The position numbers were made by a program, and so were the translations under genes. Under the pieces are notes generated by a model. That model was not told where the DNA came from and ran no database searches. It saw only the letters and a program-made list of their open reading frames with translations. 64,000 bases of DNA from DATFNI01 sp963712305 (lineage in GTDB: Bacteria; Bacteroidota; Rhodothermia; Balneolales; DATFMH01): NCBI GenBank assembly GCA_963712305.1, contig CAVQHI010000002.1, positions 620,001 to 684,000 on the forward strand. Direction: 5' to 3'. Shown piece by piece: positions 9,300-16,755 of this stretch (its first letter is position 1; every line of letters begins with the position of its first letter).

Positions 9300-10097
9300 T
9301 TATGAAATTCCATCCCCTTCTTTTTTTTCTCTTAATTTTTTTAGTGATGATTTTATCATTGTATAGACTTTTACATATGGTTCTATATCAAGTATTTCCG
9401 CAATTTCCCGGGCTGATAAATTTTCCCAAAATCTGAGGCGTAGTATTAATTTTTCATTGGCCGGCAATGTTTCAATCCACGTTTCCATTTGAGCATTCAG
9501 ATCCGGTTCCTCTAACTCGTCGCTAACTATATACCGTGATTCATTGAAAGCGACCATTTGAACGGTTTTGGGTGTCTTGGGTGTGCGGACTAATGCATCG
9601 TTAATTCTGTTGAGGCTGTCAGATATGGCGTTTCCATGGGTCCCATTGGTCAGTCCCATTGTTTTAGCTATTTCATCGACAGGAAGGCCCTTCCAGTAGT
9701 ATAGTTCAAAAAAAAGGCGGTCTTCTTTTGATAGTCTTCGAATGCCTTTGGGGTATCGTTTCCTGCCGTTGGATTTTCGGTAAAGATCAACACAAATATT
9801 TTTTGACACCGCCATCAACCACGTTGAGAATTTAGGAGAAGCGTGGTCGAAGTCATCGTTGTATTTTTTTAGAACCTCAAAATCGTTATTCGTTAGCTTT
9901 TCGCAGATAAACAAGTAGGCTTCCATCACCTTATCATAGTCACTCTCATATTTCCAAATCACTTTTAAGATTAATTTGGAGAATCGTTGCAGAAATTCTT
10001 CCCAGGCTAAATATGAGTATCTGTTTCCACTAAACAGTACAGAAAGAAGTCTGCCTGTTGGTATACTCCGAAGAAATTTCTTTAGTAATTGTGACAC
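9300..10097 (-). CDS. ECF-like RNA polymerase sigma factor with two region-4-like segments
   Basis: The 265-residue protein starts at a GTG. Residues about 30-112 look like sigma region 2 (FSTWLMAVSKNICVDLYRKS matches the helix that melts and reads the -10 element). The remainder holds two separate segments that each resemble region 4: residues about 121-168 (KEDRLFFELYYWKGLPVDEI) and about 206-256 (LPANEKLILRLRFWENLSAR). ECF factors normally have one. The next gene encodes a membrane zinc-finger anti-sigma and the third a TPR-CHAT protease, so this is the transcriptional output of the operon. Its regulon cannot be read here. The exported protein genes just downstream are candidates by position only. 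The start is uncertain because no clear ribosome site precedes the GTG. Confidence 0.85.
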   Translation of the reverse strand: MSQLLKKFLRSIPTGRLLSVLFSGNRYSYLAWEEFLQRFSKLILKVIWKYESDYDKVMEAYLFICEKLTNNDFEVLKKYNDDFDHASPKFSTWLMAVSKNICVDLYRKSNGRKRYPKGIRRLSKEDRLFFELYYWKGLPVDEIAKTMGLTNGTHGNAISDSLNRINDALVRTPKTPKTVQMVAFNESRYIVSDELEEPDLNAQMETWIETLPANEKLILRLRFWENLSAREIAEILDIEPYVKVYTMIKSSLKKLREKKEGDGIS

Positions 10098-10312
10098 CTA
10101 GCCAACTTTGCTGCAATTCCAAAACGGAATGCAGGTTATTGAAGAGTAATCTTTTACAAATAATATAGTATCGATAAACACAGTAAACATATATAATTTT
10201 ATGTTTTTGTATTAAAATTATATAGATATGTCCAGTGTAGTCTGATGATAGTTATGTCTATGAACGAGGATGTAAAATCAGAGTCATTCAAAAAAGATAG
10301 TCAGACATAAAA
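10098..10312. promoter_or_regulatory. Promoter region of the sigma/anti-sigma/CHAT operon
   Basis: This AT-rich gap of about 215 nt lies between the sigma-factor start and the terminator of the upstream gene. It contains no open frame of note. It must carry the operon promoter on the minus strand; I cannot assign boxes with confidence. Confidence 0.4.
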
Positions 10313-10338
10313 AAGCCGGTCTGGAGGGAGACCGGCTT
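10313..10338 (-). terminator. Terminator hairpin after the Rieske/FAD oxidoreductase gene
   Basis: A perfect 10-bp stem (10313-10322 with 10329-10338) and a 6-nt loop are followed on the minus strand by a run of six T. The sequence matches the hairpin at 295-324 almost base for base, including flanking TAGTGGA, so it is a dispersed repeat used as a terminator. Confidence 0.8.
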
Positions 10339-10427
10339 GTAGTGGAGGGGTGTATAGGAGGGTATTGATTAAAGCAATTATATAACGAGCATAGCCGTGT
10401 CGTTATTACACTTAAAAAATTTTTTTT

Positions 10428-12017
10428 CTAGATTTTTTGCAGTGTTTCGACAGGGTCAAAAGCATGGTCCCGAATTTTTGCTGACCCCGGCATTTTGTCA
10501 AGGATCATCAAATGATGGATGGCTGCAAGCTGTTTTTCACGATTTGGCGTGGCAACGGCAGCGACCTCATTATTTTTTATGAAATAGGCCATAAAGTCAT
10601 CCTCTTTAATATTGCCGTCAATCATCAAGTCATCCCAATCTTTAGCATGTCCCAGGTAGTTTAACGTAACGCTACCCTGACTGGTCCAGAAGAAGGGGAT
10701 GCTTTTGTATGGGATCTGCTTCCCAAGCATATTGTGAGCAGCTATTCTTCCATGCTGTTGAGCCAGTCGCCAGTGTTCAATGCGAACAGACTGATCATTT
10801 CGCCAATAGGGAAACCAGGCAATATCACCAGCCGCATAGACATGATCTGCAGCCATCAGGAAGCGATCTACTTTCACTCCACCATCGCTTTCAAGAGATA
10901 ATCCTTTGATAAAGTCTGTAACAGGTTTGACCCCGATTCCAACAAGCACGATGTCGGCGTCCAGTGTTTCGCCATTTTTTAGGCTTACACCTTTGACTTT
11001 GCCATCGTTGCCTTCCAACTTCGCTACCGTGGAACCGAGAGAGAATTTTACTCCATTGTCTTCATGCTTCTTTTTGATCCAGTTTCCGATTTCTTGTCCG
11101 AATAATTTCTCATAAAGAACAGTTTCCGGCGCAACAACATGAACATCCAAACCTTGTTTGCGTAGACTTGCAGCTGTTTCAAGGCCAATAAAGCTGGCTC
11201 CGATGACTACAGCTTTTTTCCCTTTACCAACCTGGCTAACAATATGATCTGCATCGTCAAAACTTCGGAGTGTGAAAACATTTTCAAGGTCGTTGCCGGG
11301 TATATTCAGTTTCCTTGGAATTCCACCTGTTGCAATCAACAGTTCGTCGTAATGTTGTGTGGCGCTATCGGCGAAAGTGATCTCCTGTTTTTGAATGTCG
11401 ATTTCTCGTACATACCGATTCCTGGTCAGTTCGATATCATATTTCTTATAGAAATCCTCACCACGCAATGGCATCCATTCATCAGGGGCATCGCCGCTTA
11501 GATATTCCTTACTTAAATTGGGACGGTCGTAAGGCGTCCGATCTTCTTTGGTGATTAAAAATATGCGTCCTTCGTATCCCAGTTGTCGCAATGTTTCGGC
11601 AGCGGCTTCTCCAGCAGCACCGGCACCGACAATAACAAAATCACGGGTATCACTTTGCACGTTAAAATGACTCATCTTCATCGTTCGGCGACCTGGAGCA
11701 TCATCAGGTACTTTTACGATGACCTGTCCATCTTTTTCTTGTACCGGGAATGTTGGCAGGCCATCATATGCCGGCGGTTCATTATTGTCGCCATTTGTAA
11801 CATTAAATCCAGCTTGATGCCAGGGACAGAAAATCTGGTTGCCGTGCAGGGAACCATCAGCTAATGGAGCTCCGTAGTGGGTACATTTTGCTCCCAAAGC
11901 GTAATAATCTCCATCGACTTTGCACAATAAAACAGGTGTATCTCCAACAGTTACCTGTTTCATTTGTCCATTTTCCAGTTCATCAGTTGTTGCTACAGCT
12001 TGTTCGTTCACACTCAT
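10428..12017 (-). CDS. Rieske-domain FAD/NAD(P)H oxidoreductase (AIF-like)
   Basis: The N-terminal 100 residues are a Rieske [2Fe-2S] domain with the two ligand pairs CTHYGAPL (Cys-x-His) and CPWHQAGF (Cys-x2-His). Two Rossmann domains follow: an FAD-binding GAGAAGEAAAE, a later GASFIGLETA for NAD(P)H, and the FAD-contacting VYAAGDIAWF. The fusion matches AIFM3/nitrite-reductase-small-subunit plus ferredoxin-reductase-like proteins that pass electrons from NAD(P)H to a Rieske acceptor. I chose the Met at 12017 (MSVNEQ) because the Rieske fold begins just after it; the frame stays open to 12095, which would add 26 low-complexity residues. It is divergent to pyrC and has its own terminator. The electron acceptor is unknown. 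Confidence 0.85.
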   Translation of the reverse strand: MSVNEQAVATTDELENGQMKQVTVGDTPVLLCKVDGDYYALGAKCTHYGAPLADGSLHGNQIFCPWHQAGFNVTNGDNNEPPAYDGLPTFPVQEKDGQVIVKVPDDAPGRRTMKMSHFNVQSDTRDFVIVGAGAAGEAAAETLRQLGYEGRIFLITKEDRTPYDRPNLSKEYLSGDAPDEWMPLRGEDFYKKYDIELTRNRYVREIDIQKQEITFADSATQHYDELLIATGGIPRKLNIPGNDLENVFTLRSFDDADHIVSQVGKGKKAVVIGASFIGLETAASLRKQGLDVHVVAPETVLYEKLFGQEIGNWIKKKHEDNGVKFSLGSTVAKLEGNDGKVKGVSLKNGETLDADIVLVGIGVKPVTDFIKGLSLESDGGVKVDRFLMAADHVYAAGDIAWFPYWRNDQSVRIEHWRLAQQHGRIAAHNMLGKQIPYKSIPFFWTSQGSVTLNYLGHAKDWDDLMIDGNIKEDDFMAYFIKNNEVAAVATPNREKQLAAIHHLMILDKMPGSAKIRDHAFDPVETLQKI

Positions 12018-12180
12018 GATTACTTTATTGTCATTATTCGATTTACTCCGTTGTCTTGCAACATATAATGACGCTGCTACATTCCGTGAGTTCAAACGGT
12101 GTATCTGTTTTGTGGGTTGATCAGGATCGAAGTATATTCTCGTGGTCTTATATACGTATTGGAAAAATCATTAATGAGGT

Positions 12181-13488
12181 ATGGCAGAGATAGCAAAAAC
12201 ACCGAATCTTCTCATTAAAAATGCACGTCTGGTGACGGATAAAAAGGTATCGCGGGACAAGGTTGATATTCGTATAAAAAACAGTAAAATCGCTGAGATT
12301 TCTGACTCTCTCGAAAAGAAAGATGGGGAAAAACTCACGGATGCTGAAGGTGCTTTTGTTTCTCCGGGCTGGATGGATATGCATGTTCATCTCAGGGAAC
12401 CGGGATTTGAACATAAGGAGACCATTGAGTCCGGCAGCCGGGCGGCAGCTTTCGGTGGATTTACAGCCGTTGCCTGCATGCCTAACACCAATCCACCTAT
12501 CCACACCCGCGACGTTGTCGAATTTATAAAGGGCAAATCGGTCGCCTTGCCTGTCGATGTTTATCCCATAGCTTGTGTTTCCAAAAATCGCAAAGGACAG
12601 AGCATCACCGAAATGGCAGATCTCAAGGAAGGCGGAGCAGTCGCTTTTAGCGATGATGGTGATCCGGTTTACAACGCTGGCCTTATGCGAATCGCCCTCC
12701 AGTATGCATCGATGCTCGATATGCCCATCATCAATCATGAAGAAGATCTTGAGCTGTCGCGTCCCGGGTACATGAATGAGGGCCGTGTATCAGCACGGCT
12801 GGGACTGGACGGAACTCCCGGCATTGCTGAAGAAGTGATGATTGCACGCGATATCATGCTTGCCGAGCTAACAGGCGGGCACATTCACGTAGCGCACATC
12901 AGCACGCGCAAAGCCGTTGACCTGGTACGGCAAGGTAAAGCCCGCGGAATTAATGTTACGACAGAGGTCTGCACTCACCATTTTGATCTGACGGATGAAG
13001 AGATTGAGCGGCGCCATTTTGATACCAATTGCAAGATGCACCCGCCGCTTCGCACTGAAGATGACCGCCTGGCAATGATCGAGGGACTCAAAGACGGTAC
13101 AATCGATGTCATTTGCACCGATCATGCACCGCATGCCGTCGAGGAAAAAGACCAGGAGTTTATTGATGCACCCAACGGAATCATCGGACTGGAGACCTCA
13201 TTTGGAGTAACTGGTCGTCGTTTGTTGGCCACCAAAGCTTTGTCACTGTCTGAAGTCATCAAAAAGATGGTTGTCAATCCGCGAACTATTCTGCATCTGC
13301 CTGTTCCAAAACTCGAAGTTGGAGAAGCCGCAAACCTGACTATTTTTGATCCTTCGCTTAAATGGACCTTTGAGAAACGTCATGTTAAATCCAGGTCCAT
13401 GAATAGTCCCTACCTCGGAGATGAATTAACAGGAAAGGCTCTCGGTATCTACAACAAAGGCCGTTTCGTCTGGAATGGAAGGGATTAG
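12181..13488 (+). CDS. pyrC: Dihydroorotase
   Basis: The 435-residue amidohydrolase carries the metal-binding DMHVHLREPG motif (His68 and His70), DDGDPV, INHEED, HVAHIST and the catalytic TDHAPH near residue 318. These are the hallmarks of class I (PyrC/AllB-type) dihydroorotase, which closes carbamoyl-aspartate to dihydroorotate in pyrimidine synthesis. The length fits the family. A purine-rich AATGAGGT lies immediately before the start, closer than usual. It stands alone on the plus strand, divergent from the oxidoreductase and convergent with the next membrane gene. Other cyclic amidohydrolases (allantoinase, hydantoinase) are less likely given the HLREPG motif. Confidence 0.93.
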   Translation: MAEIAKTPNLLIKNARLVTDKKVSRDKVDIRIKNSKIAEISDSLEKKDGEKLTDAEGAFVSPGWMDMHVHLREPGFEHKETIESGSRAAAFGGFTAVACMPNTNPPIHTRDVVEFIKGKSVALPVDVYPIACVSKNRKGQSITEMADLKEGGAVAFSDDGDPVYNAGLMRIALQYASMLDMPIINHEEDLELSRPGYMNEGRVSARLGLDGTPGIAEEVMIARDIMLAELTGGHIHVAHISTRKAVDLVRQGKARGINVTTEVCTHHFDLTDEEIERRHFDTNCKMHPPLRTEDDRLAMIEGLKDGTIDVICTDHAPHAVEEKDQEFIDAPNGIIGLETSFGVTGRRLLATKALSLSEVIKKMVVNPRTILHLPVPKLEVGEAANLTIFDPSLKWTFEKRHVKSRSMNSPYLGDELTGKALGIYNKGRFVWNGRD

Positions 13489-13513
13489 TAGCGAAACTAT
13501 CCTTCGACACCTG

Positions 13514-13948
13514 TTAACTGCTTACTGATTCACTGCTGTGCATGTAAGCCCCAACAAAGGTTCCCCAGATAATGACATTGAAGAGGATGGGGAGCAAAAT
13601 GCCTTTGAGCGCAAATCCGGAAAATATAGGTTGACCAATTGTGGGGAGTACAACCAGCCATAACCAGAATGATGGTAAAAACCCAAAAACAGCTCCCTTT
13701 AGTACGGTAGAGTGGCGCGTGAAAAGTGCATACAGAAAACCCCATATACCGCCGCTAACTGCAAATAGAATCGCGGCTAAAACCTGGGCTCCAATGGCAT
13801 CATGATGGAAAAGGCTTCGGTAGATTCCGACAAATCCCGGTTCTCCGATCCACTCAAGCCATTGAAAAACATACATCACGATAATCAGGATCACAGCACC
13901 CCATAAGCCGGCTATGAAACCCTTGCCCAGTTTTTTGCTTGTTGTCAT
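13514..13948 (-). CDS. Small membrane protein of unknown function
   Basis: The product is about 144 residues from the Met at 13948 (MTTSKKLGKGF); the frame stays open to 13999, which would add 17 residues. Four hydrophobic segments are visible: WGAVILIIVMYVFQW, AQVLAAILFAVSGGIWGFLY, VFGFLPSFWLWLVVLP and LPILFNVIIWGTFVGAYM. There is no enzyme motif. It is convergent with pyrC and separated from the IS110 element by about 110 nt. I do not recognise a named family. Confidence 0.65.
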   Translation of the reverse strand: MTTSKKLGKGFIAGLWGAVILIIVMYVFQWLEWIGEPGFVGIYRSLFHHDAIGAQVLAAILFAVSGGIWGFLYALFTRHSTVLKGAVFGFLPSFWLWLVVLPTIGQPIFSGFALKGILLPILFNVIIWGTFVGAYMHSSESVSS

Positions 13949-14060
13949 GTCTTTGCCGCTTAGAGATTTGTAAATCAATGACCTAAACAAATTGAGCAAA
14001 AAAAAGGTTTAATAGCAAGCAGACGACTACAGACTTGTTCTTTTCTTCCACATGTTTCTT

Positions 14061-14086
14061 ACCCCTAAATCCCCTGAAGGGGACTA
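14061..14086. repeat. REP-like palindromic repeat, intact copy
   Basis: This 26-bp sequence has a stem AATCCCC / GGGGACT around the loop TGAA. Its reverse complement matches, at 25 of 26 bases, the sequence obtained by joining 14169-14177 to 15834-15850 across the IS110 element. The two copies thus form an inverted REP pair about 82 bp apart, the second interrupted by the transposon. Confidence 0.75.
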
Positions 14087-14179
14087 TCGATTGTTGTGCT
14101 AAACAACGGTATGTTTAACTGTTGAATCTTCATGAAATTACTATAACAAGGCGTAATATTTTTTGTGTTAGTCCCCTCG

Positions 14180-14185
14180 TATAGT
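14180..14185 (+). promoter_or_regulatory. -10 half of the circle-junction promoter for the bridge RNA
   Basis: TATAGT lies 2 nt inside the left end. When the element circularises, this box sits exactly 17 nt after the TTGACT at 15813-15818 near the right end (15 nt of right end, then CG). The pair then forms a near-consensus promoter reading into the bridge RNA. In the integrated state the -35 box is 1.6 kb away, so the promoter is split. Confidence 0.7.
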
Positions 14186-14191
14186 AAAAGT

Positions 14192-14357
14192 CAGTTAAAC
14201 TAGTATAAAAGATCATGTACCTTGTCAGGGAACACGTGCTCCCCTTGGGCTGCGAGCCCGTCCTGAAGTGTGTGTTCCCCTGACCAGGTAAAATCGTGGA
14301 ATAACATGGTGTATAACACCGCATATAAAACGAGGATGATCTTACTGGTCTTTTTTT
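14192..14357 (+). ncRNA. Predicted IS110 bridge RNA
   Basis: Two successive stem-loops with large internal loops are visible. The target loop is closed by 14224-14235 / 14272-14284 (one bulge) and topped by a GGGCT/AGCCC hairpin. Its 5' strand contains TCCCCTT (14240-14246) and its 3' strand CCTGAAG (14262-14268). These match, respectively, the top strand and the complement of the restored insertion site across the CT core. The donor loop is closed by 14285-14295 / 14338-14347 and topped by GGTGT/ACACC. Its 5' strand contains GGAATAAC (14298-14305), identical to the right end at 15825-15832. Its 3' strand contains ACGAG (14330-14334), the complement of core plus left end. The RNA ends at seven T (14351-14357). 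The start is inferred from the junction promoter. Confidence 0.8.
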
Positions 14358-14387
14358 AGGATACTCGACATAAAATGAAGATAACCT

Positions 14388-15806
14388 ATGTTACATTACT
14401 ATTTAGGTGGAGATGTCAGTAAGGGATATTGCGACTTTATTTTGTGCAATCCCGGCAAACAAGTGATCGAAGATGATTTTCAGCTTGATGATACTTCCAC
14501 CGGTCATCAGAAACTGGAAGCCTTTTTAACCGGTTTTCTCCAAGCCCATCAAGAGGCCCAAATCTGGGTGGGACTGGAGAGTACGGGTGGTTTTGAGAAT
14601 AATTGGTATCGTATGTTGCGGGGCCTTGCCGAATCGTGGCCGGTGCAGGTGGCTCGGCTGAATCCGGCGCTGGTAGAAGCCGATAGCCGGGCGAGTGGAC
14701 GCCGCACGAAAACCGACCCGATTAGTGCCCGGGATATCGCCGGATATTTGGTCTCCCACCCCGAGAAGGTTCGCTATAACCAACCTTGGTATCCCCAGCT
14801 GCGGGGTCACTGGAAATTTATTCAACTGAACCTGAAACAAAAAACCCAACTGAGTAATCATCTGCAGGCCCTCTTGTATACGAATATGCCCGAATTGGTC
14901 GGCTATTGCCGGGATGGGATTCCTCACTGGCTCCTTCAGGTACTCGCAAACTATGCCAGCTATGACCAACTCAAAGCAGCGGGTATCGACCGGTTAGGCC
15001 AGATTCGGTATCTGAGCGGGATGAAAGCGGGAAACCTGCTGGATAAGATTGCCTCCGAACCCGGAGATAGCGGTCCGGTCTCGGCCGGTATTATAGCGAC
15101 CCTGGCCCGACAGATGCTAACCCTGGAAGACGATATTCAGGATCAGAAAAAGCTATTGGCCAACCATTATCAAAGCTATGGGGAATGCCCCGGGGAAATT
15201 GAACTGCTCTGTAGTTTTCCCGGCATAGCTGTCTGGTCGGCCGTGGGCCTCATGCTCAATATTGGATCGGTGCAGATGTTTGAGAACGTCAAACAACTGG
15301 CCTCCCATTTAGGAGTCCATCCGCTCTATAAACAAAGCGGAGATGGGAGCTGGGGCCATCATATGAGCAAACAGGGTCGCTCAGAGGCACGCGCGATACT
15401 ATATATGGTAGCCCGATCCGCCATTCAATGTAATCCGCTCATCAGACAAACCTACCAGGCCTTTCTGAATAAGGGCATGGCCAGGAAGGCGGCCTTGGGA
15501 GTCTGCATGCACAAGATTCTGCGTATCGTCTATGGGATGCTTAAGAACAACACACCCTTCAATGCTCAAATCGACCGGAAGAACAGCCAAAAAGGCAAGA
15601 ACGTATCCTCCCATAAAAAACGGGATAAAAGAAGGCGGTGGCAGGACTTTGATCCCCAGGCCCCCCTCTCACAGCGCCAGCACAAAAAAAGAAAGGAACA
15701 AGCCCGGTCCCAAGACGATCAACTCGCCAAGTGCGGGATCCAAAGGCTTGCTCCTACTCCTCAATTACTCAAAAAAGTAACAAAAAATAAAATCCAATTA
15801 GAGTAA
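14388..15806 (+). CDS. IS110-family DEDD recombinase (transposase)
   Basis: The 472-residue protein has the N-terminal RuvC-like fold with Asp9 (GGDVSKGYCDF), Glu64 (VGLESTGGFENNW) and Asp110 (RTKTDPISARDIA). It also has the C-terminal Transposase_20-type domain (CSFPGIAVWSAVGLMLNIGS, then QSGDGSWGHHMSKQGR with the presumed nucleophile Ser317). These proteins excise and insert their element guided by a bridge RNA. The usual fourth acidic residue three positions after Asp110 is Ser113 here; Asp116 may substitute, or the enzyme may be weakened. A basic, Lys/Arg-rich tail after about residue 390 makes it longer than many relatives. It is the only gene in the element and starts 30 nt after the bridge RNA T-run. 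Confidence 0.92.
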   Translation: MLHYYLGGDVSKGYCDFILCNPGKQVIEDDFQLDDTSTGHQKLEAFLTGFLQAHQEAQIWVGLESTGGFENNWYRMLRGLAESWPVQVARLNPALVEADSRASGRRTKTDPISARDIAGYLVSHPEKVRYNQPWYPQLRGHWKFIQLNLKQKTQLSNHLQALLYTNMPELVGYCRDGIPHWLLQVLANYASYDQLKAAGIDRLGQIRYLSGMKAGNLLDKIASEPGDSGPVSAGIIATLARQMLTLEDDIQDQKKLLANHYQSYGECPGEIELLCSFPGIAVWSAVGLMLNIGSVQMFENVKQLASHLGVHPLYKQSGDGSWGHHMSKQGRSEARAILYMVARSAIQCNPLIRQTYQAFLNKGMARKAALGVCMHKILRIVYGMLKNNTPFNAQIDRKNSQKGKNVSSHKKRDKRRRWQDFDPQAPLSQRQHKKRKEQARSQDDQLAKCGIQRLAPTPQLLKKVTKNKIQLE

Positions 15807-15812
15807 TCTTTC

Positions 15813-15818
15813 TTGACT
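15813..15818 (+). promoter_or_regulatory. -35 half of the circle-junction promoter
   Basis: TTGACT lies just inside the right end, 15 nt before the CT core edge. Joined to the left end in a circular intermediate, it is 17 nt upstream of TATAGT (14180-14185). Confidence 0.7.
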
Positions 15819-15831
15819 TTAACCGGAATAA

Positions 15832-15850
15832 CTTCAGGGGATTTACGGGT
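15832..15850. repeat. Right half of the REP-like palindrome split by the IS110 element
   Basis: CTTCAGGGGATTTACGGGT completes the palindrome begun at 14169-14177. The joined sequence is an inverted copy of the intact repeat at 14061-14086, with one mismatch. Confidence 0.75.
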
Positions 15851-15920
15851 ATAATCTCGTAGCTGGTTTTTCAATATTTTAGTTTCGAAAGAATGGCATT
15901 CGCTTCCAATTCAAGCAACT

Positions 15921-16613
15921 ATGGATATCCACGTTTTACAGCATGTTGCTCATGAGGGACCCGGCATCATTCGGGAATGGGCAAGAAAGAACAATCACAA
16001 AGTGCACATGTATCCTGTTTTCCAGAAGAATGTTTCGTGGCCTGATTTCAGGAGTGATGATGTTCTTATAGTTATGGGCGGGCCAATGAATGTCTATGAA
16101 GATGATAAATTTCCGTGGTTGGCTGATGAGAAGTCATTGATCCGCGAAGCAGTGGCTACAGGTCGAAAAACCTTGGGAATCTGCCTTGGTGCCCAGTTGA
16201 TTGCGGATGTGATCGGCGGCAAAGTAGTACGCAATGATCAAACAGAAATTGGATGGTTCCCAATACAATGGACCAGGGCGGCGGCGAATTTGTCTTTCTT
16301 TAAACATTCATCAGAGGAAATGCTCGTCTATCACTGGCACGGCGATCGATTCGAGTTGCCTTCAGGCGTTGAGTTGCTGGCGGAAAGCGCAGGATGTAGT
16401 CATCAGGCATTCAAATATGAGGATCATGTTCTTGGTTTTCAGTTTCATGCCGAAATGCGGGAACAAGATGCACGGCAGCTAATTGAGCACAGCCGTGATG
16501 AGTTGAACCCAGGACCGTTTATCCAGACGGAGGAGCAGATGTTGGCAAATCCTGAGTGGTTTGTCGATACGAATAAATGGATGGAACAGTTTCTTGATAT
16601 CTACCTGAGATGA
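15921..16613 (+). CDS. Class I glutamine amidotransferase family protein
   Basis: The 230-residue protein has the GATase1 layout: GGPMNVYED oxyanion region near residue 53, the nucleophile elbow GICLGAQL (Cys about 91) and the catalytic FQFHAEM near residue 173. It resembles stand-alone GMP-synthase-like amidotransferases that hydrolyse glutamine or act on gamma-glutamyl compounds. No synthetase partner lies next to it, so the substrate is unknown. The start is only 70 nt past the REP half that follows the IS110 element, so its promoter may have been altered by the insertion. The GyrI-like gene follows within about 140 nt on the same strand and may be co-transcribed. Confidence 0.85.
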   Translation: MDIHVLQHVAHEGPGIIREWARKNNHKVHMYPVFQKNVSWPDFRSDDVLIVMGGPMNVYEDDKFPWLADEKSLIREAVATGRKTLGICLGAQLIADVIGGKVVRNDQTEIGWFPIQWTRAAANLSFFKHSSEEMLVYHWHGDRFELPSGVELLAESAGCSHQAFKYEDHVLGFQFHAEMREQDARQLIEHSRDELNPGPFIQTEEQMLANPEWFVDTNKWMEQFLDIYLR

Positions 16614-16755
16614 TGAACGCAGGCATCAACAATAAAGATGTTTGATTTTATTTACCGTTTTAACAACCCTTTTTGCTCTCACCTTTCCGCTAACTCGTTC
16701 TTTACGGATATTTGAAACGGGCCTGATAAGTGCAGGAAAAATCAATGGGATTCCG

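Larger units (their letters stand above)
14178..15833 (+). mobile_element. IS110-family insertion element with bridge RNA, inserted in a REP-like palindrome
   Basis: The boundaries come from the interrupted palindrome. The left flank ends TAGTCCCCT at 14177 and the right flank resumes with CT at 15832-15833 and TCAGGGG. Removing 14178-15833 restores a 26-bp REP-like site. The dinucleotide CT repeats at both edges, as expected for the IS110 core. The element is 1,656 bp: a 210-nt non-coding left end holding the RNA, one recombinase gene, and a 27-nt right end. It has no long terminal inverted repeats, which fits IS110. Insertion polarity and RNA position match the IS110 group (RNA upstream of the gene) rather than IS1111. 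Confidence 0.85.

Noticed and set aside
12148..12738. 196-codon minus-strand frame opposite pyrC
   Set aside because: It is a shadow of the strongly supported pyrC gene on the plus strand.
14061..14178. Alternative IS110 left end at 14075/14076 inside the intact REP copy
   Set aside because: That would also rebuild a palindrome, but the donor guide complement (CTCGT) and the 17-nt junction promoter spacing fit only the end at 14177/14178.
14130..14324. 64-codon minus-strand frame in the IS110 left end
   Set aside because: It runs antisense through the predicted bridge RNA and has no family match; the RNA explains the conservation better.
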